From: Rheum nobile
Lineage: Eukaryota > Streptophyta > Magnoliopsida > Caryophyllales > Polygonaceae
NCBI GenBank assembly: GCA_027886185.1
Contig: WOAB01000524.1
Coordinates: 10,966,001 to 11,030,000, forward strand
Length of the DNA: 64,000 nucleotides
Direction of reading: 5' to 3'
A program made the position numbers and the translations under genes. The stretch's first letter is position 1. Each line of letters opens with the position of its first letter. The notes beneath the pieces are model-generated. The model worked only from the letters and a program-made list of their open reading frames with translations, was not told the origin of the DNA and searched no databases. Shown piece by piece: positions 47,185-60,300 of the stretch.

Positions 47185-48561
47185 TGATCGGCACTATTTT
47201 GTAGTGCATTTCTAGGGGTTATTACCAGGTTTGAGGTGCCATTTGGATGGATTTAGTGCACAACTGTGGATTATGGAGTTAGAGAGGAGAAGTGTGGATT
47301 TGGTGGTCTGGAGAATCAAATTGAAGATATCCATAGGAAGAGGATTTGACCACTAAGGAGACGAAGAAGACCAAGGAGAGAGTCCATACGAGAATAGAAG
47401 AACAATGTGCTTAATTCAATTGATTCGTGCTCTTTACTCAGACGTCCAAATGGAGTGAATCCAATTCGCGGGGTTAGCTCTTGAAGTCTACTGCAAGTCC
47501 TCCAAATATGAGCGCAATCCGAGTTGGGAATCAAAAGTTATGGTGTTTTTACGGAAGTGTCGCAGAAGCTGAACTGAAGAAATCCCAAGAAGTGCTCTGG
47601 CGGCGACCGCCACCAGGCTTACGGCGACCGCCGCCGCCGGAAGTGGATCCAAGTCTTATTTCCTTATTTCGTTATTTTGAATTATTATTAGTGTTTTTAT
47701 TATTTCATTTTAATTTATTTTTAGAGACTTATTATCTTTAGTATTTAAGGCTTGTTTTCCTCTAGAACCCTACTTTCATCTTTTCTCTATTCTACGTACT
47801 TTGTTATGAAGATCTAAGCCTTCCTTGCTTAGTCAGACAACTGAAGCTTTCGTTTTGATTAAGTTGTGAGATTTTCGTTCCTTATCTATCGCATGGATTT
47901 TATCTATTCTCTTGCTTGAATTGCTTATGATTAATATTGACAGTTTCTAGCCTGCGCAACTAGGTATTGTCTCTATTGATTGATTAATAGATTTAGATTG
48001 TTACTGGTTGAGCATATCTTTATCGGAGTAGCAACTGCATCATACTAGTATCTGGTTGTGCTAGTCTTATGTAGAAGAGAATTGATTTACATTCTAGGAT
48101 AAAAGCTGGTTGTTTTATGCTAGATTGTATCCTAATTATATTCCTAGGCTTAATGCTGCTGTTAAACTTAATCTTGATGGTTTCATGGTTGTTTAACTAG
48201 TTAGTGCTATAAGTATCTGGTTGTGCTTGTAGTTACTTTAGAAAGGAATAGGAATTTCCATTGCATGAGATATTGAATGACTGTCTAGGATCAACTTGTC
48301 ATACGAATAGTGAATGTTTGTTTGGCTGAGCTCTTTCCCCAATTACTGAATTCATAATCTTTAGTTTGTTTGCCTTCGCATGCTTAGATCTTCTAAAACA
48401 TACAAAACCCCCCTCTGGTTACTTAAGATTGACATAGAAATTGCATATAAAGATAGAATCTGTCTTCCTGAGGACTCGACCCTTACTTGCCCAGGACTAC
48501 GTATTAGGTTTGTTTGGATAACTTGCATAGCAGTAATTAGCACGAGAAATTTCTGTTATCA
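47185..48561 (+). repeat. 5' LTR of the Athila-like element
   Basis: TGATCGGCACTATTTTG ... TTCTGTTATCA. It lacks an ~11-bp block (GATAGAGGGAA type, near 52495) present in the 3' LTR. It includes the GC-rich GGCGACCGCC pair at 47602-47632. Confidence 0.92.
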
Positions 48562-48564
48562 AAT

Positions 48565-48582
48565 TGGCGTCGTTGCCGGGGA
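48565..48582 (+). other. Primer-binding site (Asp tRNA type)
   Basis: TGGCGTCGTTGCCGGGGA, one base from the canonical TGGCGCCGTTGCCGGGGA used by Athila elements, 3 bp after the LTR. Confidence 0.85.
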
Positions 48583-48697
48583 GGCAATAATCTATTTTGT
48601 GTGCGATTTGTGTGTCAACTTTTGTGTGGACCTATCTTACGGTCCACACCCGTGCTACTGATTTTTTCCTTTCTTTTTTTGTGATTTTGATACAAAG

Positions 48698-50233
48698 ATG
48701 GAGAGATCTCCCCAATTCCAGCCGGAGCCGCGATATGACCCATACTCCTACGCATATACTCCAGGGTGGGGATATCACTCCAATTCGAGTTATGGGAACC
48801 AGCAATACCCTCCCTATGGTCATGACTCCCAGGAGTTTTACCCAGAACCACAGTCGTTCTATCAGCAGGGTACCCCACAGCAGTACTACCCAGCCTACGA
48901 GCATAGCCCACCATTGCCCAATCCAAATTACTATGTCTCCCAGTCTACTGCGGATTTATTCCGAAACTTGGAGAATCAGACGGGGCACAATCCAAGTCCC
49001 TCCATGTCATTGGAGGACATGTTTCGATCTTTCAATCAGAGAACGATCCAACTTGAACAATAAACGAAGTCCAATATCCAGAACTTTGAGAGGCAGATGG
49101 AGCAAATGGTGCAAGCAGTGAGCATGATGGAGGCCATGACGTCGGCAGAACCACTATCTCACCCAGTGGTGCACCAGGAAGAGAATGTCTTCTCGATGAC
49201 CCTACAAAGTACTGACCAGCTGCATGTCGCCCCCTTAGCTGAAAGGGAGGAACAAATTTATGAGACGGGTGCATAATACAGCGAGATATCTGCGGAAGAG
49301 AACCCGAACATTCGTAACTGCAGTGCAGTAACTTTGAGAAGTGGGAAAAGGCTCGAAGAGGACAATGCGGAGGTTAACAAGGAAGAAGATCCGGATTTGG
49401 AGCAGAATGTCGGCGATGACCGCTGCCAAGCTTACGGCGACCGCTGCCCAGAGGACGGCGACCGCCGTCTAAACGGCGACCGCCGTGACTGTGATCCAAT
49501 TTCCAAAAATTCTGACGATGTCAGCGGCGATCGCTGCCTACCTGTTCCGGAAATAGAAGCTAAGGAGTCGACAACTCCGAGACCGCGGGAGGTATACCTC
49601 GACCTCGGTTCACCCACTGAGGAGATGGGTATTCCAGACGATATTTTGGACCGTGTTGTGCTTTCTGAAGAAGATTATTTTTTGGGACTGGAGGAATTCA
49701 GCGACCAAGAAGAGGAAAACCGCGATCGCGGAAATGATCCTGCGACGCTCGTTCTTCTCGAAAACGCCCCGACAGCCCCTGACCCTCTCGAGGCTGCCTA
49801 TGATGAGTATGTGCGTCTAAACTCCTCCCCGCTCGTTGCGCTGCAACCCGTTGCACCGCAACCCGTTGTACCCTTCCCTGAGGCATTACAAGATACTCGA
49901 AGGCTGAAGAACAACAATGAAATCTATGAGGCCTTCCGTAACTGTACAGAAACCGTTCCTTTGGTCACATTGACAAACAGTATCCCTCGCTGCACAGAAT
50001 TTTTAAGGGCGCTGGGCAATATCAAAAAGAAACCAAAGGGGAAGCACAAGAAGGAGGCCTTGTTTCAAGTGGTGGATTTTTACATGATGGATACGGGGCA
50101 GGACAAACATGTAGCCCCTGAGATGTTGGGTAGGCCATTTCTAAAAATGACAAGTGCAATCATGGATGTAAAAAGTGGTCCAACCATCAGCAAGGCACAA
50201 GCATGGGAGAAAGGCTCAACATGGAGCACATAA
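48698..50233 (+). pseudogene. Athila-like gag with protease-like end, two in-frame stops
   Basis: One continuous frame of about 511 codons starting MERSPQFQPEPRYDP, interrupted by TAA at 49061-49063 and 49274-49276. Residues 1-120 are Tyr/Gln/Pro-rich, then a Gln/Met coiled segment. AVTLRSGKRLEE follows (49328 on), then an acidic region in which the repeated GC-rich decamers are translated as GDRC/GDRR motifs. The C-terminus (VVDFYMMD ... MLGRPFLKMTSAIMDVKSG) matches the end of Athila protease; the active-site part of the protease is missing. No polymerase domains follow. Confidence 0.85.
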
Positions 50234-51928
50234 AGCGGCATCCCCCTGATATAGACCTCAGGAGTTCAAGTGATAGGAGCAACCCGAGTTGAAGAGGTTG
50301 AGCACTATGTCGAGCCAAGGACAGTAAACAAGGCGCTTCTCGGGAGGCAACCCGATGTTAGGTAGTTTAATTCTATTCCCTTAGTTAATTTCAATTGATT
50401 TTATTTTAGTTTTTGCAGTTCTGTGTCGAACTAACCTGCAGGAAGTGTGAAAAGGACAAACACAAGGGCGGCGCCCGCCGCTGTTCTTACCGCGACTGCC
50501 GTTTTAGCAAGCTGGCTTCGAAGAGCCCAAAGTAAATGGCGGCGACCGCCGTTTAAATATGGCGATCGCTGCCTTTTTCAGAAGAATTTTCAGAAAACAT
50601 CGTGGCGGCGCCCGCCGTTTTGGCCCCACCAGCAACGTAAAGTTCGCACAAATGGCAGCGATCGCCGCCATTTCTCAAGTATAAATCGACTTTCCTTATA
50701 AAAAAAAAAAAAAGAAAAAAAAATCCCCGAAAAAACCTTAAACATGGAGCAAAAAAAAAAAAGTTTCGACCAAGACCAGCTGTCCAGAGTTCCCACGGAG
50801 TGGTGCGCATCATGTTGTCATGGAGGAGACATTAGACCTACACTTTTAATTGGCAACGATGATGGCCCTACAATTGGCAGCTGAGGAGGAGGAACACTAG
50901 GGCCCATACCACGATTACATCTGGGCCCCATTTTTGTGTTCGTTGAAGGCCATGCAACCCCGCCATACTTGTTATACCACTATTCACCAGAGTGGTTCCT
51001 TTTGGTTGCATGGTAGGAGTTGATGGAGTTGAAGGCCATGCAACCTTGATTTCCTTAATGACCACCACACCTTACAGTGGTTCCCTATGGTTGCACGGTA
51101 GAGTTGAGATGAAGACACCCGCCCAACACTAGAGACCTGGGCATATATTGTGAAGACCGCCAACGACACCTTCAGTGTCCAAGCAGCTTGGCGACGTTTG
51201 TGAGTCCATTCTTTGTCTTCCCTGTGCTTTATTCTTTTTGTCTTTCATTACATTGAGGACAATGCAATGTTTAAGCATGGGGGATGATTCTGTACTTGCT
51301 GCGTCGTTGAGGAAAATAAAAAAATGAAAAAGAGCCAAAAATTTAAAAAAATGCTAAAATTGAAATCCTGGGATAGGTCGAAAACCTGAAAAGGCGGCCT
51401 AGGTAATAAGCAGGTGGCTTGGACCAGCATTAGGATGGGGTAAGAATTGGTCAAGAGTGATGTGAGTATATTGTGAGCCCATTTATTGAAAAATGAAATG
51501 AGTGGCTTGGTGAAAACCCGAAAGGGCGCCTTGGAAAAATGAGTGAAAAGAAGAAGAGTAATTTATAGGAATCATCTTTTTTACTGGCATGGCGACATAA
51601 GAAGAGGTGATATAAGGAGGATTCAGGTAGGTCACTTTGGAGGTATAAGAAGATAGATGGGAGATAGGATTAGATTTTTATTCACTCTATGGTATTTGGG
51701 ATAAGCATGGGGGAAGTACTCTTCTTTCCTTTTAGCTTGGATGTGTGTGGTGTTGTGAGTTATTATATGTTGTGCTGTGCTTATTGTATGGGTGTCTGGA
51801 GTTTATTGTTAGGTGTGATTCTTGGAGGGGTTGACTTTTCTATGCTTCCTGAAACCTTGGGGATTGATTGGAGGAGTAGGTTTACTTTAGCTTACTCGAG
51901 GACGAGCAAGGTTTAAGCATGGGGGATT
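50234..51928 (+). other. Non-coding 3' internal region of the Athila-like element
   Basis: Contains more GGCGATCGCC-type decamers (50467-50669), an A-rich stretch (50700-50760), and three purine-tract-like motifs of the TTTAAGCATGGGGGA kind (51272, 51704 and the true one at 51911-51926, preceded by CTCGAGGACGAGCAAGG). Confidence 0.8.
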
Positions 51929-53318
51929 TGATCGACACTATTTTGTAGTGCATTTCTAGGGATTGTTATCAGGTTTGAGGTGCCATTTGGATGGATTTAG
52001 TGCACACCTGTGGATTATGGAGTTAGAGAGGAGAAGTGTGGATTTGGTGGTCTGGAGAAGCAAATTGAAGATATCCAGAGGAAGAGGAGTTGACCACTGA
52101 GGAGACGAAGAAGAACCAAGGAGAGAGTCCACGTGAGAGTAGAAGAACAATGTGCTGAATTCAATTGATTAGTTCTCTTTACTCAGACGTCCAAATGGAG
52201 TGATTCCAATTCAAGGAGTTATCTCTTGAAGTCTACTGCAAGTCCTCAAAATATGAGCGCAATCCGAGTTGGGAATCAAAAGTTATGGCGTTTTTACGGA
52301 AGTGTCGCAGGAGCTGAACCGAAGAAATCCCAAGAAGTGCTCTGGCGGCGACCGCCGCCAGGCTTACGGCGACCGCCGCCGTCGGAAGTGGATCCGAGTC
52401 TTATTTCCTTATTTCGTTATTTTGAATTATTATTAGTGTTTTTATTATTTTGTTTTAATTTAATTTTAGAGACTTATTATCTTTAGTATTTAAGGATAGA
52501 GGGAAGGCTTGTTTTCCTCTAAAACCCTACTTTCATCTTTTCTCTATTCTACGTACTTTGTTATGAAGAACTAAGTCTTCCTTGCTTAGTCAGACAACTG
52601 AAGCTTTCGTTTTGATTAAGTTGTGAGATTTTCGTTCCTTATCTATCGCATGGATTTTATCTATTCTCTTGCTTGAATTGATTATGATTAATATTGACAG
52701 TTTCTAGCCTGCGCAACTAGGTATTGTCTCTATTGATTGATTGCTAGATTTAGATTGTTACTGGTTGAGCATATCTTTATCGGAGTAGAAACTGCATCGA
52801 ACTAGTATCTGGTTGTGCTAGTCTTATGTAGAAGAGAATTGATTTACATTCTAGGATAAAAGCTGGTTGTTTTATGCTAGATTGTATCCTAATTATATTC
52901 CTAGGCTTAATGCTGCTGTTAAACTGAATCTTGATGGTTTCATGGTTGTTTAACTAGTTAGTGCTATAATTATCTGGTTGTGCTTGTAGTTACTTTAGAA
53001 AGGAATAGGAATTTCCATTGCATGAGATATTGAATGACTGTCTAGGATCAACTTGTCATACGAATAGTGGATGTTTGTTTGGCTGAGCTCTTTCCCCAAT
53101 TACTGAATTCATAATCTTTAGTTTGTTTGCCTTCGCATGCTTAGATCTTCTAAAACATACAAAACCCCCATCTGGTTACTTAAGATTGACATAGAAATTG
53201 CATATAAAGATAGAATCTGTCTTCCTGAGGACTCGACCCTTACTTGCCCAGGACTACGTATTAGGTTTGTTTGGATAACTTGCATAGCAGTAATCAGCAC
53301 GCCAAATTTCTGTTATCA
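51929..53318 (+). repeat. 3' LTR of the Athila-like element
   Basis: TGATCGACACTATTTTG ... TTCTGTTATCA, 1390 bp, followed by the duplication GTCTT and the rest of rpoB. Confidence 0.92.
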
Positions 53319-54463
53319 GTCTTGTATATGGAGATGTTTATACTTCTTTTCACATACGAAAAGTTGAAATTCAGACTCATGAGACAAGTCAAGGTCCCGA
53401 AAGGTTAACTAATGAAATACCACATTTAGAAGCCCATTTACTCCGCAATTTAGACAAAAATGGAATTGTGATGCTGGGAGCATGGGTAGAGGCAGGCGAG
53501 ATTTTGGTAGGTAAATTAACGCCTCAAATGGCAAAAGAATCATCCTATGCTCCGAAAGATAGATTATTACGAGCCATACTTGGCATTCAGGTATCCGCTT
53601 CAAAGGAAACTTGTCTAAAACTACCTATAGGTGGTAGGGGTCGAGTTGTTGATGTGATATGGATCCGGAAAAGGGGTGGTTCTAGTTCTAATCCGAAAAC
53701 GATTCGTGTATATATTTCACAGAAACGAGAAATAAAAGTAGGTGATAAAGTAGCTGGAAGACATGGAAATAAAGGTATCATTTCCAAAATTTTACCTAGA
53801 CAAGATATGCCCTATTTGCAAGATGGAAGACCTGTTGATATGGTCTTTAATCCCTTAGGAGTACCTTCACAAATGAATGTAGGGCAAATTTTTGAATGTT
53901 CACTCGGATTAGCGGGAGGTTTGCTAGGCAGACATTATCGAATAATACCTTTTGATGAGAGATATGAACAAGAGGCTTCACGAAAACTAGTATTTTCTGA
54001 ATTATATGAGGCCAGTAAGCAAACATCCAACCCATGGGTATTTGAACCCGAGTATCCGGGAAAGAGCAAAATATTTGACGGAAGAACAGGAGATCCTTTT
54101 GAACAACCTGTTATAATCGGAAATCCTTATATCTTGAAATTAATCCATCAAGTTGATGATAAAATCCACGGACGTTCTAGTGGGCATTATGCACTTGTTA
54201 CACAACAACCCCTTAGAGGAAGGGCCAAGCAGGGGGGGCAGCAGGTAGGAGAAATGGAGGTTTGGGCTCTCGAAGGATTTGGTGTTGCTCATATTTTACA
54301 AGAGATGCTTACTTATAAATCAGATCATATTAGAGCTCGCCAGGAAGTACTTGGTACTACGATCGTTGGAGGAACAATACCTAACCCCGAGGATGCTCCG
54401 GAATCTTTTCGATTTCTCGTTCGAGAACTACGATCTTTGGCTCTGGAACTGAATCATATCTGA
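53319..54463 (+). pseudogene. rpoB: Plastid rpoB, part 2 (after retrotransposon)
   Basis: rpoB continues exactly where it was broken (VYGDVYTSFHIRK) and is open for about 380 codons: VAGRHGNKGIISKILPRQDM, MVFNPLGVPSQMNVGQ, GRSSGHYALVTQQPLRGRAK and EVWALEGFGVAHILQEMLTY, the conserved C-terminal region that contacts DNA and sigma. It ends early: a deletion of about 8 nt after the ALELNH codons creates a TGA at 54461-54463, removing the last ~10 residues. Missing N-terminus, insertion and frameshifts make it non-functional. Confidence 0.93.
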
Positions 54464-54523
54464 GAAGAATTTGCAGATTAATAGGGTGGAAGCTTAATCG
54501 GAATGAATTCAAAATTTTCTTCT

Positions 54524-57319
54524 ATGATAGATCAGTATAAACATCAACAACTCTGAATTGGATTAGTTTCTCCCCAACAAATAAGTGCTTGGGCCACGAA
54601 AATCCTACCGAACGGAGAGATAGTTAGAGAGGTCACAAAACCCTATACTTTTCATTACAAAACCAATAAACCGGAAAAAGATGGATTATTTTGTGAAAGA
54701 ATTTTTGGGCCTATAAAAAGCGGAATTTGTGCTTGTGGAAATTATCGAGTAATCGCAGATGAAAAAGAAGAACCGAAATTTTGTGAACAATACGGAGTCG
54801 AATTTGTTGATTCTCGAATACGAAGGTATCAAATGGGCTACATAAAATTGGCGTGCCCAGTAACTCACGTGTGGTATTTGAAGCGTCTTCCTAGTTATAT
54901 TGCGAATTTTTTAGATAAACCTCGTAAAGAATTAGAAGGCCTAGTCTACTGCGATGTGTGATTTGATCAAAATTTTGATTTTACAGATTCAAAATGAGAA
55001 ACTGTTATCCCATTCCATCGAATTGGGATGCCCCGTCTCTGACATGTCTCTTGGTAAGAGTAACATAAAGCTCAGAATTATGGGTGTATTCAATACTCCC
55101 AAATAAAAAGGGAATTGATCCTCGGTCGATTTCGTAACAAGTAAATTTGAATTTATAGTTGTACCTCGTAAAAAAAGACTTCTTTTGTTTATGGAATTAA
55201 CCACTCTCCGTCGTTTAGAAATAAATTATGTTCACGCAAGCAAATAGCAAATATGTCATGGTTACAAGAGTCTATCCATCGCATATAGGCTTAAGGGCAT
55301 CGTGGTATAACCGTCGAGGTGAAGTCGTGACCTAAAAGATTGAATGAAACGATACATAGACAAGTAAATCTTTTATCTTTTATCTTATATCTTATGAATT
55401 CCAAGGACCTGCCCTTTTTCTTTCTTTAAGGGGATTCATCGTTCGAGGGGAGGTAGACTACTCAAGAATTTCACATTTCATTTTGACTTGAATTTGGAAT
55501 TCAAAAAATCGAACTAAACGGAAGACTGGATTAATGAAATGTTGCTTAGTCTTCCACGTGAACTTGAGTAAGGAGTAGATCTTTTGTTTTGCTTTGCTTT
55601 GAGGATTTTACATAATTTCTAGAATTTGAAAGTGAGAACTCCTTTTTTTGCTATAACTACTTGAGCCGGATGAGAGGAAACTTTCACGTCCGGCTTTGAA
55701 GGGGGAGATCTTATAGTATAGGATCCTATCCCAAATTTTCTTTTGCTAGGCCCATAGCTAAAAAACCTACTTTTTTACGATTACGGGGTTTATTCGAATA
55801 TGAAATCCAATCTTGGAAATATAGCATCCCACTTTTTATTACTACCCAAGGCTTCGATACCTTTCGAAATCGAGAAAGATCTACTGGAGCAAGTGCTATC
55901 CGAGAACAATTAGCCGATTTGGATTTGCGAACTATTCTAGATTCTTCGTTGATAGAACGGAAAGAGTTAAGGGAAGAAGGGCCTACTGGAAATGAATGGG
56001 AAGATCGAAAAGTTGGAAGAAGAAGGGATTTTTTGGTTAGACGCATGGAATTAGCTAAGCATTTCATTCGAACAAATATAGAACCAGAATGGATGGTTTT
56101 GTGTCTATTACCAGTTCTTCCTCCCGAATTGAGACCGATCATTCAGATCGATGGAGGTAAATTAATGAGCTTGGATATTAATGAACTCTATAGAAGAGTT
56201 ATCTATCAGAACAATACTCTTACTGATCTATTAACAACAAGTAGATCTACGCCCGGAGAATTAGTAATGTGCCAGGAGAAATTGGTACAAGAAGCCGTAG
56301 ATACACTTCTGGATAATGGAATACGCGGACAACCAATGAGAGATGGTCGTAATAAGGTTTACTTACAAATCATTTTCGGATGTAATTGAAGGTAAAGAGG
56401 GAAGGTTTCGGGAGACTCTTCTTGGCAAACGGGTCGATTATTCAGGGCGTTCCGTCATTGTCGTAGGCCTTTCACTTTCATTACATCGATGTGGATTGCC
56501 TCGTGAAATTGCAATAGAACTTTTCCAGACATTTGTAATTCGCGGTCTAATTAGACAAGATCTTGCTTCGAACATAGGAGTTGCTAAGAGTAAAATTCGG
56601 GAAAAAGAACCCATTGTATGGGAAATACTTCAGGAAGTTATGCGGGGGCATCCTGTATTATTAAATAGAGTGCCTACTCTGCATAGATTGGGCATACAGG
56701 CATTCCAACCCATTTTAGTGGAAGGGCGTGCTATTTGTTTACATCCATTGGTTTGTAAAGGATTCAATGCAGACTTTGATAGGGATCAAATGGCTGTTCA
56801 TCTTTATCTTTGGAGGCCCAAGCGGAGGCCCGTTTACTTATGTTTTCTCATATGAATCTTTTGTCTCCGGCTATTGGGGATCCCATTTCCGTACCAACTC
56901 AAGATATGCTTATTGGGCTCTATGTATTAACGGGTGGGAATCGTCGAGGTATTTGTGCAAATAGATATAATCCATGGAGTCGACGAAACTATCAAAATGA
57001 AAAATGGAACGATCATAATTATAAGTATATGAAAGAATCATTTTTTTTTAATTCCTATGATGCAATCAATTGGGGTTTATCGTCAAAAAAGAATCAATTT
57101 AGATAGTCCTTTATGGCTCCGGTGGCAACTAGATCAACGTGTTGTTGTTTCAAGAGAAGCTCCCATCGAAGTTCACTATGAATCTTTGGGTACCTATCAT
57201 GAGATTTATGGGCACTATTTAATAGTCAGAAGTGTAAAAAAGGAAATTCTTTTTATATACATTCGAACAACCGTTGGTCATATTTTGTTTTATCGAGAAA
57301 TTGAAGAGTGCACACGATA
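54524..57319 (+). pseudogene. rpoC1: Plastid rpoC1 with group II intron (beta' subunit)
   Basis: Follows rpoB as in the plastid operon. Exon 1 is 54524-54955 (MIDQYKHQQL, then CERIFGPIKSGICACGNY, the zinc-binding start). A CGA to TGA change after HQQL stops it. The intron (54956 to about 55729) keeps its domain V hairpin, GAGCCGG...CCGGC, near 55663-55695. Exon 2 runs from about 55730 with LRPIIQIDGGKLMSLDINEL. A 4-nt insertion near 56360 shifts the frame. The metal-binding motif NADFDGDQMAV has become NADFDRDQMAV (about 56770-56800), and a short deletion just after (56800) shifts the frame again. Homology ends near 57319; the last residues are missing. Confidence 0.93.
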
Positions 57320-60300
57320 GGAGCGTAGGTTAGGTTAGCTACCAACTAAGCTAGGAAGCTGGGAAGAGCCGATACGGCTAACTTTCCGATGTGTTAGTGC
57401 CGTTCTGAACTCTTAATTGACTACCTGCATGCTCAACGGCCTAGGAGCGATTGCCATAAGACCTGACCGCTATCAGACTGAGCAGTAGATTTCTTTCATC
57501 GATCACCCATTCCCCTTTTACCCAATGCCCTCAATCGACGGGAGAAGAAACTGAACTGTCAAGGGCTTACTGAGGCCCCATCTGCATTCCTTCTTGCACT
57601 AGAGGCCACCACAAAAAGCCTTGTGCCAATCCCGCAGCGTCGAAACTGAACCACGGGGCGTTTCATACCCACCTGCACTTGCAAGGGCAGACGCATCCCT
57701 GGCTTCGTACGGATAGATACACGTCTTCGAATCTCTAAACTCCCACCCTCTATCGGAACTCCCATACACTCATCTCCATACAACATGTCCGCCCGTATAA
57801 GCCAAGTCTAACTCTTCTAAGTAGTCAAACCCCGGTAAAAGGGCTGGGACGCTTGAGCAGGGGCTAAAGACATGTACAGGGGAAGAGCGGGAAAGAGGGA
57901 CAGTAAGCTTGGGACAAGTGCAACCAGAAAGCCATCCATTCCCGTGGTTTTAGTGACTAATGAATGTTTCGTCCCAATCCATATGCTTTGGTGGGGTGAC
58001 GAACGAATAGTCCACATCCGATGATCCACATAGTCAGCTGTTTTATGTACTTCAAGATTGCCGGGGGGTGTAGAATATGGCTCTTTCTGAATATGAGGGC
58101 TTTTTTTATGCCTAAGTAAGAGGGAACTATCAGACACATTGGCTGGCGTAAGAAGATCCGGTCTCTCATGAATAGGTTTCACAGCAGCTGCAGTCGCAAC
58201 AGAAGAGCTCGTTGTGTTTGGGAATGCTGAGAGTGATCAAACGCAGGCAGAATAAGTGGATCGAATGTGAAAAGCATCCACAATATGTTGCTACCATTAG
58301 TCGTGAATATACAGGAGTATAAGCAACTGCTTGAGAAGGCTCGCCATAAGTGAAACTGCCCTTCTTGAGCCTATTCTTATCTTACTGAATTTTGACTTTT
58401 TTTGGTCCTAAGGCTCATGTGAAACCCGAAGCTATAGGTCGCATTATGATTTGAAGTCAAGGGCTCCGAGTGAGGAAATGGTACCGTGCAGGCAGAAAGC
58501 CAGATATAGTAAGAGGCGCACTCCTGGGGGCAGGAATAGGAAAGGTTTCGAAATCCTATTAAATCCTATAGGGCAGGGGAATCATAAAGGGTTCTCGCTC
58601 AATCTGATCTTTATTCAGTGCCAAGACCTTTCTTTATTATAAGAAAGATAAGCAATTAGAACAATTTGATACATTAGATTTCCTTCTTAAGCTTCAGAAC
58701 GAAGATGGTGAGCTCACGTGGTCCCGTCTCCTGTAGCCGCCTTGTTGTCTGTCAGTTCATAAAGTGTCTGACACAGACGCAAATTCATGACAACCAGACT
58801 AGACTAATAACGTTACAAGCAGCGCAAGGAAAAGTCTGAACGCTTTCCGCAAAAATGCTGTTAGTTAGCCCCCTTCGACAAGAAGTGGGAAAAATGGGGA
58901 GTGAGTTCATAAACAAGACTCTTTCGAACCGATTCCTGCTTCTTCGCTCGGTTCCATAGTCCAATCTAAAGCATGTGAGGCTGGAAACTTCTACAACAAT
59001 CAACCATATATATTCCCATCACCACAATCAAAGTAAACGATAGAGTAAATGGATAATCCCCCTTTAAATGAAATAGGTTGACTCTCGGTTAATTCCATGC
59101 TCAAGGGTTAAAGCCAATCGTCCTTCTGAAAGGTCCTCTTCTATGGCTCAAGGTTAAAGCTAAATCAAGTTCTTTTTCTCACTTAAGCGGATACTCAAAG
59201 TCAAATCAATGCTTTAAGGAAAGACTTCCTAGCGCATTCAAGCAAGATAGGATTCTCAACAGGATAAGTTTCGTGGACAAGGCGAGCTAGCATCGGTGCT
59301 TTCCTTCCATGTTGTGCCGTAGGTCAATGAAATTCTTTTTTTCCGCACGAGAAGTCAGTTCTTGAGAAAGAAATCTCAAAGAGAACCCACAAGAACAAAG
59401 AAGGGCAGGTATCGAAAGGGGCGGCAGATCTAGGAGAATCCTTTGTTCCATAGCTCTGGGGAGCTAGAGCATATATAGGCCCAAGGGGAAAAGTCCTCGG
59501 GAAGTAAGTTCAGTGAAACGAGGTGTAAAGCCTTAAATTAAGCAAGGCAAGAAAGAGGTAAGCACTACACTTTTGTATAATAGGTTTTGTTTTCTTGTAT
59601 CTAAAGAGAAAGAAGAGTTAGAGTTCTGTCTTTGCTCATTTAGTTATATAGTCGATCGAGAGAGCAAAAGAAATATAATAATAGTAGTATTGCCTCTTTT
59701 TTCTATCATAAGAGAAGAAAGCTTAGTGCTATGCCCTCTATTTATAGGGGTACTTTCTTGGTTATCTTTCTCTTGCCCTGCCAGTGAGGAGGGAGGAAGA
59801 GAGTTCCATTGTGAGTTCCAGCGAGCCAGTACCAGTCCCCCGGGTAATAGAATAGGATTTGTCGGAGTGCCAGGGGGAATTTAGCTAAGAAGATCTTTTA
59901 GTTCACATACTCCTAAACTGGATTCATGATTGAAGCTAGGCATAAAGGATCTCATCGAACTGGAGTCCTTCCAATGAGCCCAATTCGAATAGCAGTGAAG
60001 GCGGATGACAATCTCACTTCTTTTCTGGTCATTTCCGAGAAGAAGAGATGGATAGGACTTGCGCTATCTCGCCTACACGTTGACTCCTTTTTCCATGCAA
60101 CTAAGCTTGAGAACATTTGGCATGAAACTTTTTTATACTTCTGGCACATATCCCACCCAACTAAGGCTATGCCGTTCCCACTCCTTAGAATCTTGCTTAT
60201 ATTCCTACACCTTTCCTCCTTGAATTGAGGTTTGTTTGCGGAAGGGCTTAAGCCTTTTACTAATCTGACCAACTCTTATGGTATACGGTCTTCTCTCTCT

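Larger units (their letters stand above)
47185..53318 (+). mobile_element. Athila-like non-autonomous LTR retrotransposon (gag-only) inside rpoB
   Basis: LTRs 47185-48561 (1377 bp) and 51929-53318 (1390 bp) are near-identical and flanked by perfect GTCTT duplications (47180-47184, 53319-53323). The primer site matches Asp tRNA, as in Athila elements, and the gag frame contains AVTLRSGK, an Athila gag signature. The internal region is only 3.4 kb, with gag and a protease end but no RT, RNase H or integrase, so it must have moved with enzymes from a relative (a TR-GAG type element). The high similarity of the LTRs suggests it is one of the younger insertions here. Confidence 0.92.

Noticed and set aside
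57817..58182. 121-codon minus-strand frame in the mitochondrial-type block
   Set aside because: I could not match it to any mitochondrial gene; left unannotated rather than given a function.
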